Shown: one piece after another, positions 20,301 to 29,070 of the stretch
Layout: every line of letters begins with the position of its first letter
Numbering within the stretch: the stretch's first letter is position 1
Assembly (NCBI GenBank): GCA_002256345.1
Contig: NKIY01000012.1
Span: 1-64,000, forward strand
Reading direction: 5' to 3'
DNA length: 64,000 bases
Source: Bradyrhizobiaceae bacterium PARB1
GTDB taxonomy: Bacteria > Pseudomonadota > Alphaproteobacteria > Rhizobiales > Xanthobacteraceae
Notes under the pieces: generated by a model
What the model was told of the DNA's origin: nothing
The model's database searches: none
Seen by the model: the letters and a program-made list of their open reading frames with translations, nothing else
Program-made: the position numbers and the translations under genes

Positions 20301-23300
20301 GTCGAACGGCATGATCAATCTGATGTCGCCGACCAACCTGACCACTCCGGTGGCGATCGACGTGGGCGGTTGCGTGGCTGGTGCCATCTGCGGCGGCGAG
20401 ACGTCGCTCTATTCCGAAGGCACGATCGGCGCCGCCACTAATGCGGCATTCACCCTGCGCGACAGCCTGCGCTATGGCACCCGCAATCTCGTGCTCGGCG
20501 TCTCGGCGCTCAATCTCGGCAGCGCCGAGGCGCTGGCCGCAGCCGGCGCAGCCGGCAAGCTGCCGCCGGGCATGGCGCTGAACCAGACCGTGCTCGCCAA
20601 TCTCCTGCGCGGCAATACCAGCATCGGCGCGCCCGCATTGGAAGCATTGGTCCTCAACGCGCGCGAGTCGATCAACATCTTCGGATCTGTCGATCTCAAC
20701 ACGCTTAACCCCGCCACCGGCAAATCGTCATTGGATCGTCTCGTCTTCGGTGCGCCGGCGATCTACGGCTATGGTGCGGCCGGCGACAAGGCGATCATCA
20801 CCACGGGCGAATTCATCTGGTCGGGCGCTCTGGGCCAAAACACCGGCGTGATCGCTCCAGGCAATTCATCGCCGCAACTGCCCGGCGCGCCGGTTCTCGA
20901 CTGGCTCGGCGACGGCACGCTCGACATCGTTGCGGAGCGCGTTCTGTTCGGTCCCGCGCCGAACACACGCACGAACCCGATCGTGTCCGCCGACCGGCTG
21001 GCGCTCGGCTTCGCAAACGTCAACTTCACTGCTTCGCAAAATATCTCGTCGAGTGGCAAGGGATCGCTAGCCGTCTACCACAAACAGGGCGCCTATCAGC
21101 CGGGTACCGGCTTTGCGTTCAGCGGCGGTGACCTCACCCTGCGGACACCGTTGCTCACTGGCGATGCCGGATCGTTCAGCGACATCAAGGCCGGTGGCGC
21201 GGTCGTGATCGTGGGCACGGGCCCTCAAGCCGCGGCCAGCAACGCGCTCGGTGCCGAACTGAAGATCTCCGGCCAGAGCATTCGCCTCGATACCGCTGTG
21301 GCGTTGCCGTCCGGCCGGCTCGCCTTGAACGCGACCGGCGATCTGTTGCTGGGCGATGGCGCGCGGATCGACATGGCAGGCCGCGAGGTCGCGCTATTCG
21401 ATGTCAAGAAATATAGCTGGGGCGGCGATGTCGTGCTCAGCAGTACCGGCGGCGATATCGTGATGTCGGGTGGCGCGCGCGTCGATCTGTCGGCCCGCAA
21501 CAATCGTGCAGGCGCGTTGACGGTGACCGCCCTCGGCGTCAACGCCGGCCGCGTCGATCTTGCCGGAACGATCAATGGCGCCGCCAGCGGCGTCTACGAT
21601 GCCGGCGGCACCTATGTGCCTTATGCAAGTGGCGAAGTCGTCGTCCGCGCGCAGACGCTGGCGGATTTCGCCGGCCTCAATATGCGCCTCAATGCCGGCG
21701 AGGTGTTCGGTGCGCGCCGCTTCCAGATCAAGCAGGGCAACCTCACCATCGGCGACGAGGTGAGGGCGCGCCAGGTCGAGATCGTGCTCGACAATGGCAG
21801 CCTCACCGTGAATGGCCGCATCGATGCGTCGGGCTTCTCGGTCGGCAATATCCGCCTCGCCGCGATGCATGACCTGACCATTAACGGCATGCTCGATGCC
21901 CATGGCACGGGCCTGCGCGTGGACAGCTATGGCAAGATCATCGACAGCCCGAACCGGGCGATTGTCGATCTGACCGCACGGGATGGCCGGCTGACGCTGG
22001 CATCAGGCGCGCGCATCGATCTGCGCACGGGCACCGATGCGGCCGGCTATGACGGCCGTGCCCGTGGCACGCTCACGCTCAACGCGCCGCGCGTCAGCGC
22101 CAATGATGTGGCTGTGGATGTCAACGGCAGCCCCACGATCGCCGGCGCGAAGAGCATCGCGGTCAATGCGTTCCGATCATATGATGCCCCCTTGGCGACG
22201 GTGCCGGATGTCCATGGCAACCGGCCGCAACTGATCACGCAGGCCTATCTCGATGTGATCGACGGCGACAACATCGCTTTCATCGATGCGGCGCTCGGCA
22301 ATTCGGCCTTGAGCACGCGGCTCGCCGGCCTAGGCAGCTATCACCTGCGACCCGGCGTCGAAATTGTCGGCAAAGTCAGCGCCGACAACCCGCGCGGCGA
22401 TCTCACCGTGGTCGGCGACATCGATCTCTCCGGCTATCGCTACGGACCGCAAGCGAACCGTATCGATGCCGACCAGCGCGGTTTCGGCGAGCCGGGCGCG
22501 CTGGTGTTCCGCGCCGCCGGCGATCTCAGCATCTACGGCAGCATCAATGACGGCTTCGCACCTCCGCCGACGACCCCGGACGACAAGGGCTGGCGATTGA
22601 CCAAAGGCGTCGATGGGTTCGGGCTCGGCATGACACCTTATGGCAGCGATATCGTGGTGCCGATCGATGGACTTCAACTCGAAGCGGGGACGACATTCCC
22701 TGCGGGAGCAACGTTGAATTACGATGTTCCGGTTCGCGCCGCCACGCTGCCGATCGGCACCACCTTGCCGACACAGGTGACGCTGACGGGATCGCTGGCT
22801 CTGCCCGCAGGTACGGTGCTGGCGGCCGAGGTGATCGCCGCCGACGGCACCGTCTATCGTGCCGGGACCGTGTTGCCGACCGCGTTGACTTTGACATCGG
22901 GCGCGAAGCTCGGCGCCGGCTTCACACTCCGCGGCGAAGTCGGGGTCGCTGCTTTCGTCTGGCCCAAGGGCGTGAAGCTGACGGTGGCCCTGGTGGCGAG
23001 CGCGCGTATCGCTTTGGCACGCGGCGCTCTGATTCCGTCCATGACCAAAGTCGAACTGGTCGGTGGCATTCCCGTCGATCTGCGTCCGGGCGGTGCAGGC
23101 CGCAATTGGGCCGTGGCGCCGATGTTGCGCGAAGGCGCCACCTCGTGGGAGCTGACGCTGACAGCGGGCGCGGATCTGCAGTCGGCCGACTTGCGTGCCC
23201 GCAATGTGGATGCCAAAGGCGATATCGTGCTCTCCGATATGCATACCGGGACGGAGACCTCGTTCCGGAACACGATCACGGACGAGTATCGCGCCGATGT

Positions 23301-26300
23301 GCTGGTGACGCAGATCGGCCTCGATCGCGCCGGGCTGGATGCATCCTGGCTGAACAAGACGGTGGAGGAAGCTGCAGCGCATCTCGGCATGAGTGTCTCC
23401 GCGTTCTGCGCGCTGTCCGCCGGGGCCTGCGAGACCCAGACCGTTCGGATCACTGTCCAAGGCACTGGCAATCTCGGCGTGGATGAATCCGAGGCCGGAA
23501 CGCCCGCGCAGGTCTACGCGGATATGTATGGCCTCCCGCTGCGAGACATCTGCTATTACCCCGGGGACTGTACGGGAGGTCGCATCTACAGCACCACCGT
23601 GACGACCCACAGCTACGCCGATGGCGCGCCGGGCTACAGCGTGCTGCGCACCGGCACGGGCGACCTGACGCTCGCTGCGGCACGCGACGTCCGCATGATG
23701 TCGATGTACGGTATCTATACCGCGGGGACCAATGCGTCGCTGCCTGGCGGTGCTGCGGCCAATGCACCGTTCGAACTCGCACGCGGTCAGCAGGATGGGC
23801 ATGTGCTCGGCTATGCAGGACGGGATGTGGTCGGTCGTTATGAAGACGCGCTGGGCGTCTATCGTGCCTGGTATCCCGACCACGGCGGCAATGTCCTGAT
23901 CGACGCCGGTCGCGATGTCATCGGCGACAGCTGGGGCCCGCAAGCGACCTATCAGACCACAGATCCGGATATGAGTTCGGATATGAAATCGGCGCTGACA
24001 TCGAGCGCGGGCGTCGGCAACTGGTTGTGGCGGCAGGGGAGCGGCGGTACGGCCGGTATCGGCGACATTCCGGCCAGCTGGTGGATCAATTTCGGCACCT
24101 ATGCGCTGCCGGAATCGGGCGCGAAGGGTCCGCGCATCGTCGGCTTCACCGGTATCGGCACGCTCGGCGGCGGCGATCTCACGGTGCGTGCCAACCGGCA
24201 TGCCGGCGTGGTCGAGGCGCGGGGTGATGGCGTTCGGCGCACCTCCGGCGAACGGGCTGCGCGAAGTCAAGGGCTGAACCTCGCCATTGGCTCGACCGGC
24301 CGCGTCGTCAATGGCGACGTGATGCTGACCGGCGGCGGCGATCTGACATTGCGAACCGGCGGTGCGCTCAATCCAAATCTCGCTGCCACGGTGACTGACG
24401 GGATCGTCAACAAGACGCAGCGGCTGGACCTCAATGGTGCGCTGGTCAATTTGCGCGGAACGCTGCAGGTCAGCACGGGAGCCATCGGTGGCATCGACCT
24501 TGCGAAATTGACGTCATACGCCAATAGCGGCGGCGGCGTGCTGCCGAATGATCCCTTCATCGCCGCCGGCGGTGAAATGCTGGGTGCGCCGGTGCTGATG
24601 CTGGGCGACGCCGTCGCCAATATCGATACCCGTGGCACGCTCGTGCTCGGCGGCGCCGGCGACCCCGGCCGCGTGCGGATCATGAACACATCGCCCTTCG
24701 TCTTGAACGGCACGCAGCAGGCCGGCGGTGGCAGCAGCTGGTTCTCGCTCTGGACGGAGCGCACGGCTGTCAATCTGTTCGCAGCCGGGGGAGATCTGGT
24801 TCCGACCGTCATGCACGCTGCCCGCGATGTGGGCAGCAATGTCGGTTATGACTGGGTCAACGACAGAACGGCAAAACATGGCCATGCTGTCTATCCGTCG
24901 ATCTTCCGCGCATTTGCGGCTGGCGGAAATATCAAACTGGGCGACGGCATGTTCGATCCCCAACGCGGCGAAACGACGAGCGTCGGCCTGTTGCTGGCAC
25001 CGTCGAAGCACGGCCAGCTTGAATTGCTAGCAAGCGGCTCGATCTTTGGCAAAGCGATGTATGGTAACGATTATCCGATCGCCATGTCTGGTGCCGACAC
25101 CGCGTTGCCAAGTCCCTTCCATGCCGCGTTCATGGCGACCGTCAACAGGACGCTGGTCCACAATCTGTCCAGCGACGGCGCGCGATACCTGGAGACCAGC
25201 GACTGGGTGTTGCCGATGTTCGCGTTCGGACCGAACACGCCCACGGCGGACGGATTGCATCGCGGCAGTGGTGAACCGGCACGCATCTATGCCGGCGGCA
25301 GCATCGTCAACCTCAATATCGGCAGCGTGCGCCGGATGACCGACACGATCTATGATCGGGTGCGCAGCTATGGCACCTGGTACGAAGCGGCGACGCCGGT
25401 GTGGATGCGAGCCGGTGACGACATCATCGCGCCGAATCTGCTCGCCATGCACAACAACGTCACCGACCTGTCCCTGATCGATGCCGGGCATGACGTGATC
25501 TATGCCAATGTGCAGGTCGCGGGACCGGGCTCGCTGGTGGTGTCGGCGGGGCGCAACATCCGCCAGGACGACAAGGCCTCGGTGACCAGCCTCGGCGCCG
25601 TGATCAGCGGCGACAAACGGCCGGGCGCCAGCATCCTGATGCAAGCGGGCATCGGCGGTGGGGCGCCAGATTATGCGAAACTCGCGGCGCTGTATCTCGA
25701 TCCGGCCAATCTCGCGGCGAAGGGCACGCCACTGGCGGAGCAGCCCGGCAAGGTCGCCAAGACCTATGAGCAGGAGCTCGCGACATGGCTCAAGGAGCGC
25801 TACGGCTTCGATGGCAGCGCCGCACAGCGCCGCGCTTACTTCTTATCGCTCGCTCCGGAGCAGCAGGCGATCTTCCTGCGCCAAGTCTATTTCGCCGAAT
25901 TGAAGGCGGCGGGTAAAGAGTATAACGACGAAAACGGACCGCGCTACAAATCCTACCTGCGCGGCAACAATGTCATCGCGGCGCTGTTCCCGGACAAGGA
26001 CGCGAACGGCCATGCGATCACCCGCAGTGGCGACATTGTGATGTTCGGCGATTCCGGTATGCGCACGAAATTCGGCGGCGACATCGAAACGCTGACGCCG
26101 GGTGGTCAGACCATCGTCGGCGTCGAAGGTCAGCTAGTGTCGGCCAATGCCGGCCTGGTGACGCAAGGCGCGGGCAATATCAGCATGTATGCCTACGGCA
26201 GCATTCCGCTCGGCCTGTCGCGCGTGATGACCACCTTTGGCGGCAACATTCTCGCATGGACCGCCACCGGCGACATCAATGCGGGCCGCGGCGCCAAGAC

Positions 26301-26886
26301 CACGATCCTGTACACGCCGCCGAAGCGCGAATACGACATCTACGGCAATGTCACGCTCTCGCCGGTGGTGCCGTCGTCGGGCGCCGGCATCGCCACGCTG
26401 AACCCGATCCCGGACGTGCCGCCCGGCGACATCGACCTGCATGCCCCGCTCGGCGTGATCGATGCCGGCGAAGCGGGCATCCGCTTCTCGGGCAACCTGA
26501 ACATCTCCGCGCTGCAGATCGTCAATGCGGCGAATATTTCGGGGCAGGGCACGGCGACCGGCATTCCGGTGGTGCAGGCGCCGAATATCAGCGCGGCGCT
26601 GTCGTCGTCGAATGCCACGGCCGCTTCGCAGCAGACTGCAGCGCCGACGCAAACCGCCAATGCGCAGCCTTCGGTGATCATCGTCGAAGTACTCGGCTAT
26701 GGCGGCGGTTCGAGCGGCGAGGACGATGAGCGGCCGCGCAACGACCAGCAGCGCAGCGATGTCCGTGAGCCGGCCTATAATCCCGACAGTTCGGTCAAGC
26801 TGATCGGCAATGGTGCATTGTCCGAAGAACAACAGAACAAGCTGACCGGGAAGGAGCGCGAGAAGTTCAGGCAGATGAGGCTGTGA
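14332..26886 (+). CDS. giant filamentous haemagglutinin family protein 2
   Basis: 4,184 residues from the ATG at 14332. The order is a long signal sequence (~1-47), an Ala/Gln-rich probably helical linker (~60-125), a TPS/Haemagg_act domain (~140-265, NGQTQVNIRQLTQQAILNWQ through GIIFGGNSQVNVG), a beta-helix body, a DUF3739-like block (nt ~26048-26560), the motif PSVIIVEVLGYG, and a charged tail. The TPS motif usually written NPNGI reads NQSGI here. A cysteine pair lies at nt 20371-20391, and a segment absent from its paralogues (nt ~23270-23620) adds four more cysteines. A PAGT-type repeat zone lies at ~22670-23060. Export by a TpsB-type outer-membrane partner is expected from the family, but none lies in the window. 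The frame is uninterrupted over 12.5 kb, which argues for selection. Its three regulatory genes lie directly upstream. Confidence 0.95.
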   Translation: MLMRNVALGFAPIRSNLGRHLLSATVSGIALLAVNSAVYGRALNGGSGDGAVSAPNIAADAATQAAARAAAAARQTQDSLAQAARAVQNMQAVQAAARAAAAAAQSAVPNGLGAGGLDAIRGASTWIGALDPTQSMDGNGQTQVNIRQLTQQAILNWQSFNVGARTTLTFDQGGNANWVALNRVTGTSTAPSQILGNIKADGHVYVINQSGIIFGGNSQVNVGSLIASTAAISPEQFVKNGIFSEASGSNYLASFTGATKAVMVEAGATIATRAPSSVTSGGGYVLMIGSEVTNAGSIATPRGQTLLAAGDSFVLRRGLGTDVNKSSTTRGIELLPQIAANSVNGLVRNSGLVFAQQGDITLAGRTLEQTGTLIATTSVNARGTVHLLNSASDNKGSVTLTAGSLTTVLPELGSTETALDSQRQTLVDASGDANKLRAQDILGFDNLSVLADRQDQSRIEIVTGGTITFKGGSVTAAQGGQIATSATKQIVTEDGARLDVSGLRNVTLAMESNNIKINLQGNELRDSPQNRDSEALKNNDVWIDVRALTLVAAKDKVYDSDRYYTKGGLIEVGGYLANTAHTIGEWVAVAGTITLDSKEVIAARGAVFDISGGSLDYAGGWIRSTNLIGSDGRRYSVDNAPADLRFRGFAGGFVRTHNIQGKESENLTEVWTTIFDRGRTSLRWEDGYSVGRDAGRLILSAPTASFQASIVADTVTGERQTTKRAAATMDGYKLTQTTVAQNGTLALGRYDATGRLNLYNSDVRITDAASGGEANTVWFDAKQLSAQNLGGLDLGTRGKITIDGDLKLAQGADVKLIAPVIEVAAHVTAQSGSFGTTNAFRAPSMPSDEILLQGGRSEVVLSAGATIDLSGAWVNQAADMEARGHAFVDGGAVSLVSSGNVTLASGGMIDVSSGGALARGGKLTGGKGGNVALRAEALGSSRGGRVKLDGEIRGYGVNGGGKLDIETGGRIVIGASADASMLLLDPKLFRTGFASYAVNGHGGVTVSAGTHVDVAMPVLRPAAGAMAVASDAASRSAFELWTQPLYLENPMKGTLTQRSGASLTLQANWAPAQTAEIDAASVVLETGSAISVDPGQKIGIAALGQITVDGRLTASGGGIAIDHLIGLQFYDQRVHNRSIWIGDNAVLDVAARAVTATDASGRSYGIVRNGGTIAIGGSPDFDDATLTKAADSFVVIRAGALLDASGTQASIDLPAADLSKSSAPVNVASDGGTIGLQSANGLVLDGMLRAAAGGAGAAGGTLKLALTGAVYLNSPKPDAAVLTPREIAVVMTQGGHTIPRDMQPKDAVFAYGKARLGVDQIAAGGFGNLALLSNGLVTFEDGINLNLAQSLRIFGNIGLAEGGASGARVQLGASYVVLGQAPMASGAAGNNVILPGLATATASRDYDGAYFGIVADLIDVRLGDFSGAQGTLEVPGGANAPAYQRGGFRDVALTSRGDLRMVSNPGGLRARPGQITSLLTAPGDLTVTAAQIYPATRTAARIEAGGTLNIARMSGTDPAMPYSVFGSLALEGAVVNQGGVIRAPLGMIAVGRSLDQNVGFKGSQTNLLAGSITSVSAAGLVLPYGGTIDGLTYKYDGADLTPADAIGTDIRGSLTRGVSLRGLAIDVDGGAVIDLSGGGRLLGAGYFSGRGGSVNILTTQLVNANPAFRYSSAGNAVYAIVPGYSGYAPVGAEQGAGTPAIGQQVTVPAGVPGLPAGTYILMPANYALLPGAFRVEIGAGVTMDRAPARTDIGTYVTTGHLGVVNTGQRAALPNQLLITPGDKVRTHSGYNEMDYNSFVTSDAIRRGFTRGMITSDAKMLELKLSPGAGMSGTPALAFDGKVLFAPEAGSKGYSGTLSVRSDAFSEIEILAAAQKPVLSGQDVAIYADQLNAFGAGRMTIGGGVTLGGDGHYGRNAVSFGLDASNSVVIRSGAVLSAGEVFLVASQANRATGRILIEQGATITTLGRGAVPFDSRDGFIYSPGDQSVFAVSNGMINLMSPTNLTTPVAIDVGGCVAGAICGGETSLYSEGTIGAATNAAFTLRDSLRYGTRNLVLGVSALNLGSAEALAAAGAAGKLPPGMALNQTVLANLLRGNTSIGAPALEALVLNARESINIFGSVDLNTLNPATGKSSLDRLVFGAPAIYGYGAAGDKAIITTGEFIWSGALGQNTGVIAPGNSSPQLPGAPVLDWLGDGTLDIVAERVLFGPAPNTRTNPIVSADRLALGFANVNFTASQNISSSGKGSLAVYHKQGAYQPGTGFAFSGGDLTLRTPLLTGDAGSFSDIKAGGAVVIVGTGPQAAASNALGAELKISGQSIRLDTAVALPSGRLALNATGDLLLGDGARIDMAGREVALFDVKKYSWGGDVVLSSTGGDIVMSGGARVDLSARNNRAGALTVTALGVNAGRVDLAGTINGAASGVYDAGGTYVPYASGEVVVRAQTLADFAGLNMRLNAGEVFGARRFQIKQGNLTIGDEVRARQVEIVLDNGSLTVNGRIDASGFSVGNIRLAAMHDLTINGMLDAHGTGLRVDSYGKIIDSPNRAIVDLTARDGRLTLASGARIDLRTGTDAAGYDGRARGTLTLNAPRVSANDVAVDVNGSPTIAGAKSIAVNAFRSYDAPLATVPDVHGNRPQLITQAYLDVIDGDNIAFIDAALGNSALSTRLAGLGSYHLRPGVEIVGKVSADNPRGDLTVVGDIDLSGYRYGPQANRIDADQRGFGEPGALVFRAAGDLSIYGSINDGFAPPPTTPDDKGWRLTKGVDGFGLGMTPYGSDIVVPIDGLQLEAGTTFPAGATLNYDVPVRAATLPIGTTLPTQVTLTGSLALPAGTVLAAEVIAADGTVYRAGTVLPTALTLTSGAKLGAGFTLRGEVGVAAFVWPKGVKLTVALVASARIALARGALIPSMTKVELVGGIPVDLRPGGAGRNWAVAPMLREGATSWELTLTAGADLQSADLRARNVDAKGDIVLSDMHTGTETSFRNTITDEYRADVLVTQIGLDRAGLDASWLNKTVEEAAAHLGMSVSAFCALSAGACETQTVRITVQGTGNLGVDESEAGTPAQVYADMYGLPLRDICYYPGDCTGGRIYSTTVTTHSYADGAPGYSVLRTGTGDLTLAAARDVRMMSMYGIYTAGTNASLPGGAAANAPFELARGQQDGHVLGYAGRDVVGRYEDALGVYRAWYPDHGGNVLIDAGRDVIGDSWGPQATYQTTDPDMSSDMKSALTSSAGVGNWLWRQGSGGTAGIGDIPASWWINFGTYALPESGAKGPRIVGFTGIGTLGGGDLTVRANRHAGVVEARGDGVRRTSGERAARSQGLNLAIGSTGRVVNGDVMLTGGGDLTLRTGGALNPNLAATVTDGIVNKTQRLDLNGALVNLRGTLQVSTGAIGGIDLAKLTSYANSGGGVLPNDPFIAAGGEMLGAPVLMLGDAVANIDTRGTLVLGGAGDPGRVRIMNTSPFVLNGTQQAGGGSSWFSLWTERTAVNLFAAGGDLVPTVMHAARDVGSNVGYDWVNDRTAKHGHAVYPSIFRAFAAGGNIKLGDGMFDPQRGETTSVGLLLAPSKHGQLELLASGSIFGKAMYGNDYPIAMSGADTALPSPFHAAFMATVNRTLVHNLSSDGARYLETSDWVLPMFAFGPNTPTADGLHRGSGEPARIYAGGSIVNLNIGSVRRMTDTIYDRVRSYGTWYEAATPVWMRAGDDIIAPNLLAMHNNVTDLSLIDAGHDVIYANVQVAGPGSLVVSAGRNIRQDDKASVTSLGAVISGDKRPGASILMQAGIGGGAPDYAKLAALYLDPANLAAKGTPLAEQPGKVAKTYEQELATWLKERYGFDGSAAQRRAYFLSLAPEQQAIFLRQVYFAELKAAGKEYNDENGPRYKSYLRGNNVIAALFPDKDANGHAITRSGDIVMFGDSGMRTKFGGDIETLTPGGQTIVGVEGQLVSANAGLVTQGAGNISMYAYGSIPLGLSRVMTTFGGNILAWTATGDINAGRGAKTTILYTPPKREYDIYGNVTLSPVVPSSGAGIATLNPIPDVPPGDIDLHAPLGVIDAGEAGIRFSGNLNISALQIVNAANISGQGTATGIPVVQAPNISAALSSSNATAASQQTAAPTQTANAQPSVIIVEVLGYGGGSSGEDDERPRNDQQRSDVREPAYNPDSSVKLIGNGALSEEQQNKLTGKEREKFRQMRL

Positions 26887-27009
26887 TAGAAGACAGTACG
26901 TTCTTGTTGGCAATGGAAGGTAGCCATCACGACTTGGCATCGTCCAGTTCAAAGAAGTTCGTTTTTACCAAGGAGCGAGGGCCGCCAGCAGTGTCTTCGC
27001 GCAGAAGGA

Positions 27010-27374
27010 CGGTTGATAACTCTCGCGGCTGAAGCATTGTTGCTATTCAAGGGTCGGGGCACCTTGATCGGCGTCCCGACGGTGCAGGCGCCCAGCGTCA
27101 GCGCATCGCTCTCCATTGCCAATGCCACAGCGGTCTCGCAGCAGACGATGAAGCTGAACCAGGGCGGCGGCAATGCGCGACCGTCGGTGATCATCGTTGA
27201 AATGCTTGGATATGGCGGTGTGACGAGGACGAGCGTTGCAAGACGCGGGACAGATTGGCGCGGCGAGGCGCCTCCCGAATATGATCCTTCAGCCGCTTCC
27301 AGGTCCTTGGAAACGGCGAAATCAACGAACAGCAGAAGGCGATGCTGACGGAGAGCGAACGCTATGGGCTTTGA
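27010..27374 (+). pseudogene. decayed C-terminus of a further giant haemagglutinin family protein
   Basis: From about 27013 the frame reads ITLAAEALLLF, then GVPTVQAPSVSASLS, SQQT and PSVIIVEMLGYGG, aligning with the last ~110 residues of the giants on both sides (NLAALQI, GIPVVQAP, SQQT, PSVIIVEVLGYG). Near 27295 the reading shifts by one base. The continuation in the other frame reads VLGNGEINEQQKAMLTESER and ends at TGA 27372-27374, matching the tail of the intact copies. The rest of the gene is gone. It shows that the array once held another copy between giants 2 and 3. Confidence 0.85.
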
Positions 27375-27774
27375 TGACGTATAATGGCGCGGTTGAAAGA
27401 CTAGAATTTTGCTTTCGATCGATCTTGCGTCACAGCAACCAGTGTGTGCGATCGTCCCAGGTAATACGAATATCCGCCATTGTCGCTGTGGGCGACTCTC
27501 AATCAAGAGCTCAAGCTTCAGAGGATGATCAGTTGATGACGGCCATGGTGGCAGCGGTGCTGATCCGCGATCGTATGGGAGTGCTCGTTCGCGGCGTTTG
27601 TCGTCTGTCGTAAAATCGTAATCTTCGGCCAATAAGCGTTTGACCGTCGTCGGAGTTGAAAGGTGGCATGGACGCCTTTCGATCGGCCGACCAAGGGAAC
27701 AAGGCAGTTTACCCTGCAAAACTGCCTAGAATGGACGCTTTCGCTATCCTAGCGTCAGATTCCGGCGAGATCGA
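27375..27774. other. spacer upstream of second regulatory cassette
   Basis: 400 bases with no supported gene. The only notable element is the inverted repeat at 27703-27726, listed separately. The promoter of the second cassette should lie in the last 100-150 bases. Confidence 0.5.
27703..27726. promoter_or_regulatory. inverted repeat upstream of STN gene 2
   Basis: GGCAGTTT and its exact complement AAACTGCC separated by 8 bases, about 50 bases before the ATG at 27775. It could be an operator or an mRNA-leader hairpin. No T-run follows, so it is not a typical terminator. Confidence 0.35.
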
Positions 27775-28464
27775 ATGTCCGGCTGTTTTCGTGCGAGACC
27801 AATCGCGGCCGCGGTTTTTATGGGGCTGTTTTGCGCATTGGAAGCGGCTGAAGGTGCTGAAGATGATACCCGGATCGAGTTCTCTATTCCTTCGCAGCCA
27901 TTGATATCGGCGATCAGCAGATATGGCGATGTGACAGGCAGTGAGGCGCTTTATGATGCCAGTCTCGCCGCTGGAAGGCTCTCGAACAACGTTCAGGGTG
28001 GGATGACGCCGTCTGAAGGCCTCGACAGACTTCTAATTGGAACCGGGCTTTCCGCACGGTTCATTGCCAAAGGGCGGTTCGTCGTCACGTTGTCGGCGTC
28101 CGGCTCGGCCCAACAAACCTTTTTGGCACCATCTCATCGCCGGTACTACGGGCTCGTGCAACAAGGGGTGCTTGATGCGCTCTGTCCGCTGTCCGAAGGG
28201 CGTCCAGGGCAGTACCGGATCATCGTGTCTATCCGTGTTGCATTCGATGGTCATATTGCGCAAACCCATCGTGTCGGAACGGCCGGGACGTCCGAAGCTG
28301 ATCATCAGATTGATGCTGCTCTGGGTGCGATCATATTTCGTGAGGCGCCGCCGGAAGGATTCGCTCAACCCATCCGTCTCCTGCTGTCACCGGAGTTACC
28401 AGGCGGAACACCTGTCTGCGCAAAGACGGATGTGCGCCGCAATGTCGGCGAGACACCGCGATGA
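27775..28464 (+). CDS. exported STN-domain / TonB_C-like signalling protein 2
   Basis: 229 residues from ATG 27775. A signal peptide covers ~1-25 (cut likely after AEGAE). An STN domain follows at ~33-105 (FSIPSQPLISAISRYGDVTG). A TonB_C-like domain runs ~122-212 (RRYYGLVQQG; IRVAFDGHIAQ; APPEGFAQPIRLLL). The architecture and partner genes match the protein at 11843, but the sequences have diverged considerably. The stop overlaps the sigma-factor start as ATGA (28461-28464). The role is inferred as a soluble periplasmic partner for FecR. Confidence 0.82.
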   Translation: MSGCFRARPIAAAVFMGLFCALEAAEGAEDDTRIEFSIPSQPLISAISRYGDVTGSEALYDASLAAGRLSNNVQGGMTPSEGLDRLLIGTGLSARFIAKGRFVVTLSASGSAQQTFLAPSHRRYYGLVQQGVLDALCPLSEGRPGQYRIIVSIRVAFDGHIAQTHRVGTAGTSEADHQIDAALGAIIFREAPPEGFAQPIRLLLSPELPGGTPVCAKTDVRRNVGETPR

Positions 28465-28973
28465 GCGATAGTCCGTTGGCGGCGATCCGCGCTCGTTTTC
28501 TGGCGCGTTACGACAATCTGAAGGCGCGTCTCACGCAGCGCCTGGGGTCGAAAGATCTGGCTGGCGATGCGATGCAGGACGCTTGGCTCCGCCTTGCCGG
28601 TGCTGAGACCGTCAGTGTCGTGCAGAATCCAGACAGCTACCTTTTCCGCGTTGTTTTGAACGTCGCGGAAGACCGTCGCAGGCGGGAACGACGTCATCGG
28701 AATGCGCTCGACATCGATACGGCTTTGGACGTGCGCGATGAGACGGCGACACCGGAAGAGGTGCTCCTGGCGCAGTCCGATCTGGATGCCTTCCGAAACA
28801 TCATCGCGGAGCTTCCGGAGCGACGCCGGACGATCTTTCTTGCGGCTCGGTTCGGCAATATGCCCCGACAGGAGATCGCAGATAGGCTCGGCATTTCGCG
28901 GCGCTCGGTTACCCGGGAAATCATGCTGGCGCACATGCATTGCGTAGCCCGACGCAAGGAAATGAGTGAATAG
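28461..28973 (+). CDS. FecI-type ECF RNA polymerase sigma factor 2
   Basis: 170 residues from ATG 28461, coupled to the STN gene. Region 2 includes DLAGDAMQDAWLRL and SYLFRVVLNVAEDRRRRER. Region 4 includes ELPERRRTIFLAARFGNMP and a helix-turn-helix around EIADRLGISRRSVTREI. It shares the N-terminal YDNLKARLTQRLGS block with the paralogue at 12562. Unlike the first cassette, 97 bases separate it from its fecR-like gene, so those two are not translationally coupled. Confidence 0.9.
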   Translation: MSDSPLAAIRARFLARYDNLKARLTQRLGSKDLAGDAMQDAWLRLAGAETVSVVQNPDSYLFRVVLNVAEDRRRRERRHRNALDIDTALDVRDETATPEEVLLAQSDLDAFRNIIAELPERRRTIFLAARFGNMPRQEIADRLGISRRSVTREIMLAHMHCVARRKEMSE

Positions 28974-29070
28974 AGTTGCGTATTGGATCGCTGACATACG
29001 TCTTGGTATTGGGAGCAAATGAAACTGTCGGGCTTCGTTCCCGCAGTTTCGCTCGGGGTCACATACTGAC

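Noticed and set aside
22330-24270. 646-residue minus-strand open frame
   Set aside because: Antisense shadow of giant gene 2 with the same low-information composition.
26949-27719. 256-residue minus-strand open frame between giants 2 and 3
   Set aside because: It overlaps the decayed giant C-terminus on the other strand, whose reading aligns with its paralogues; the minus reading has no pattern.
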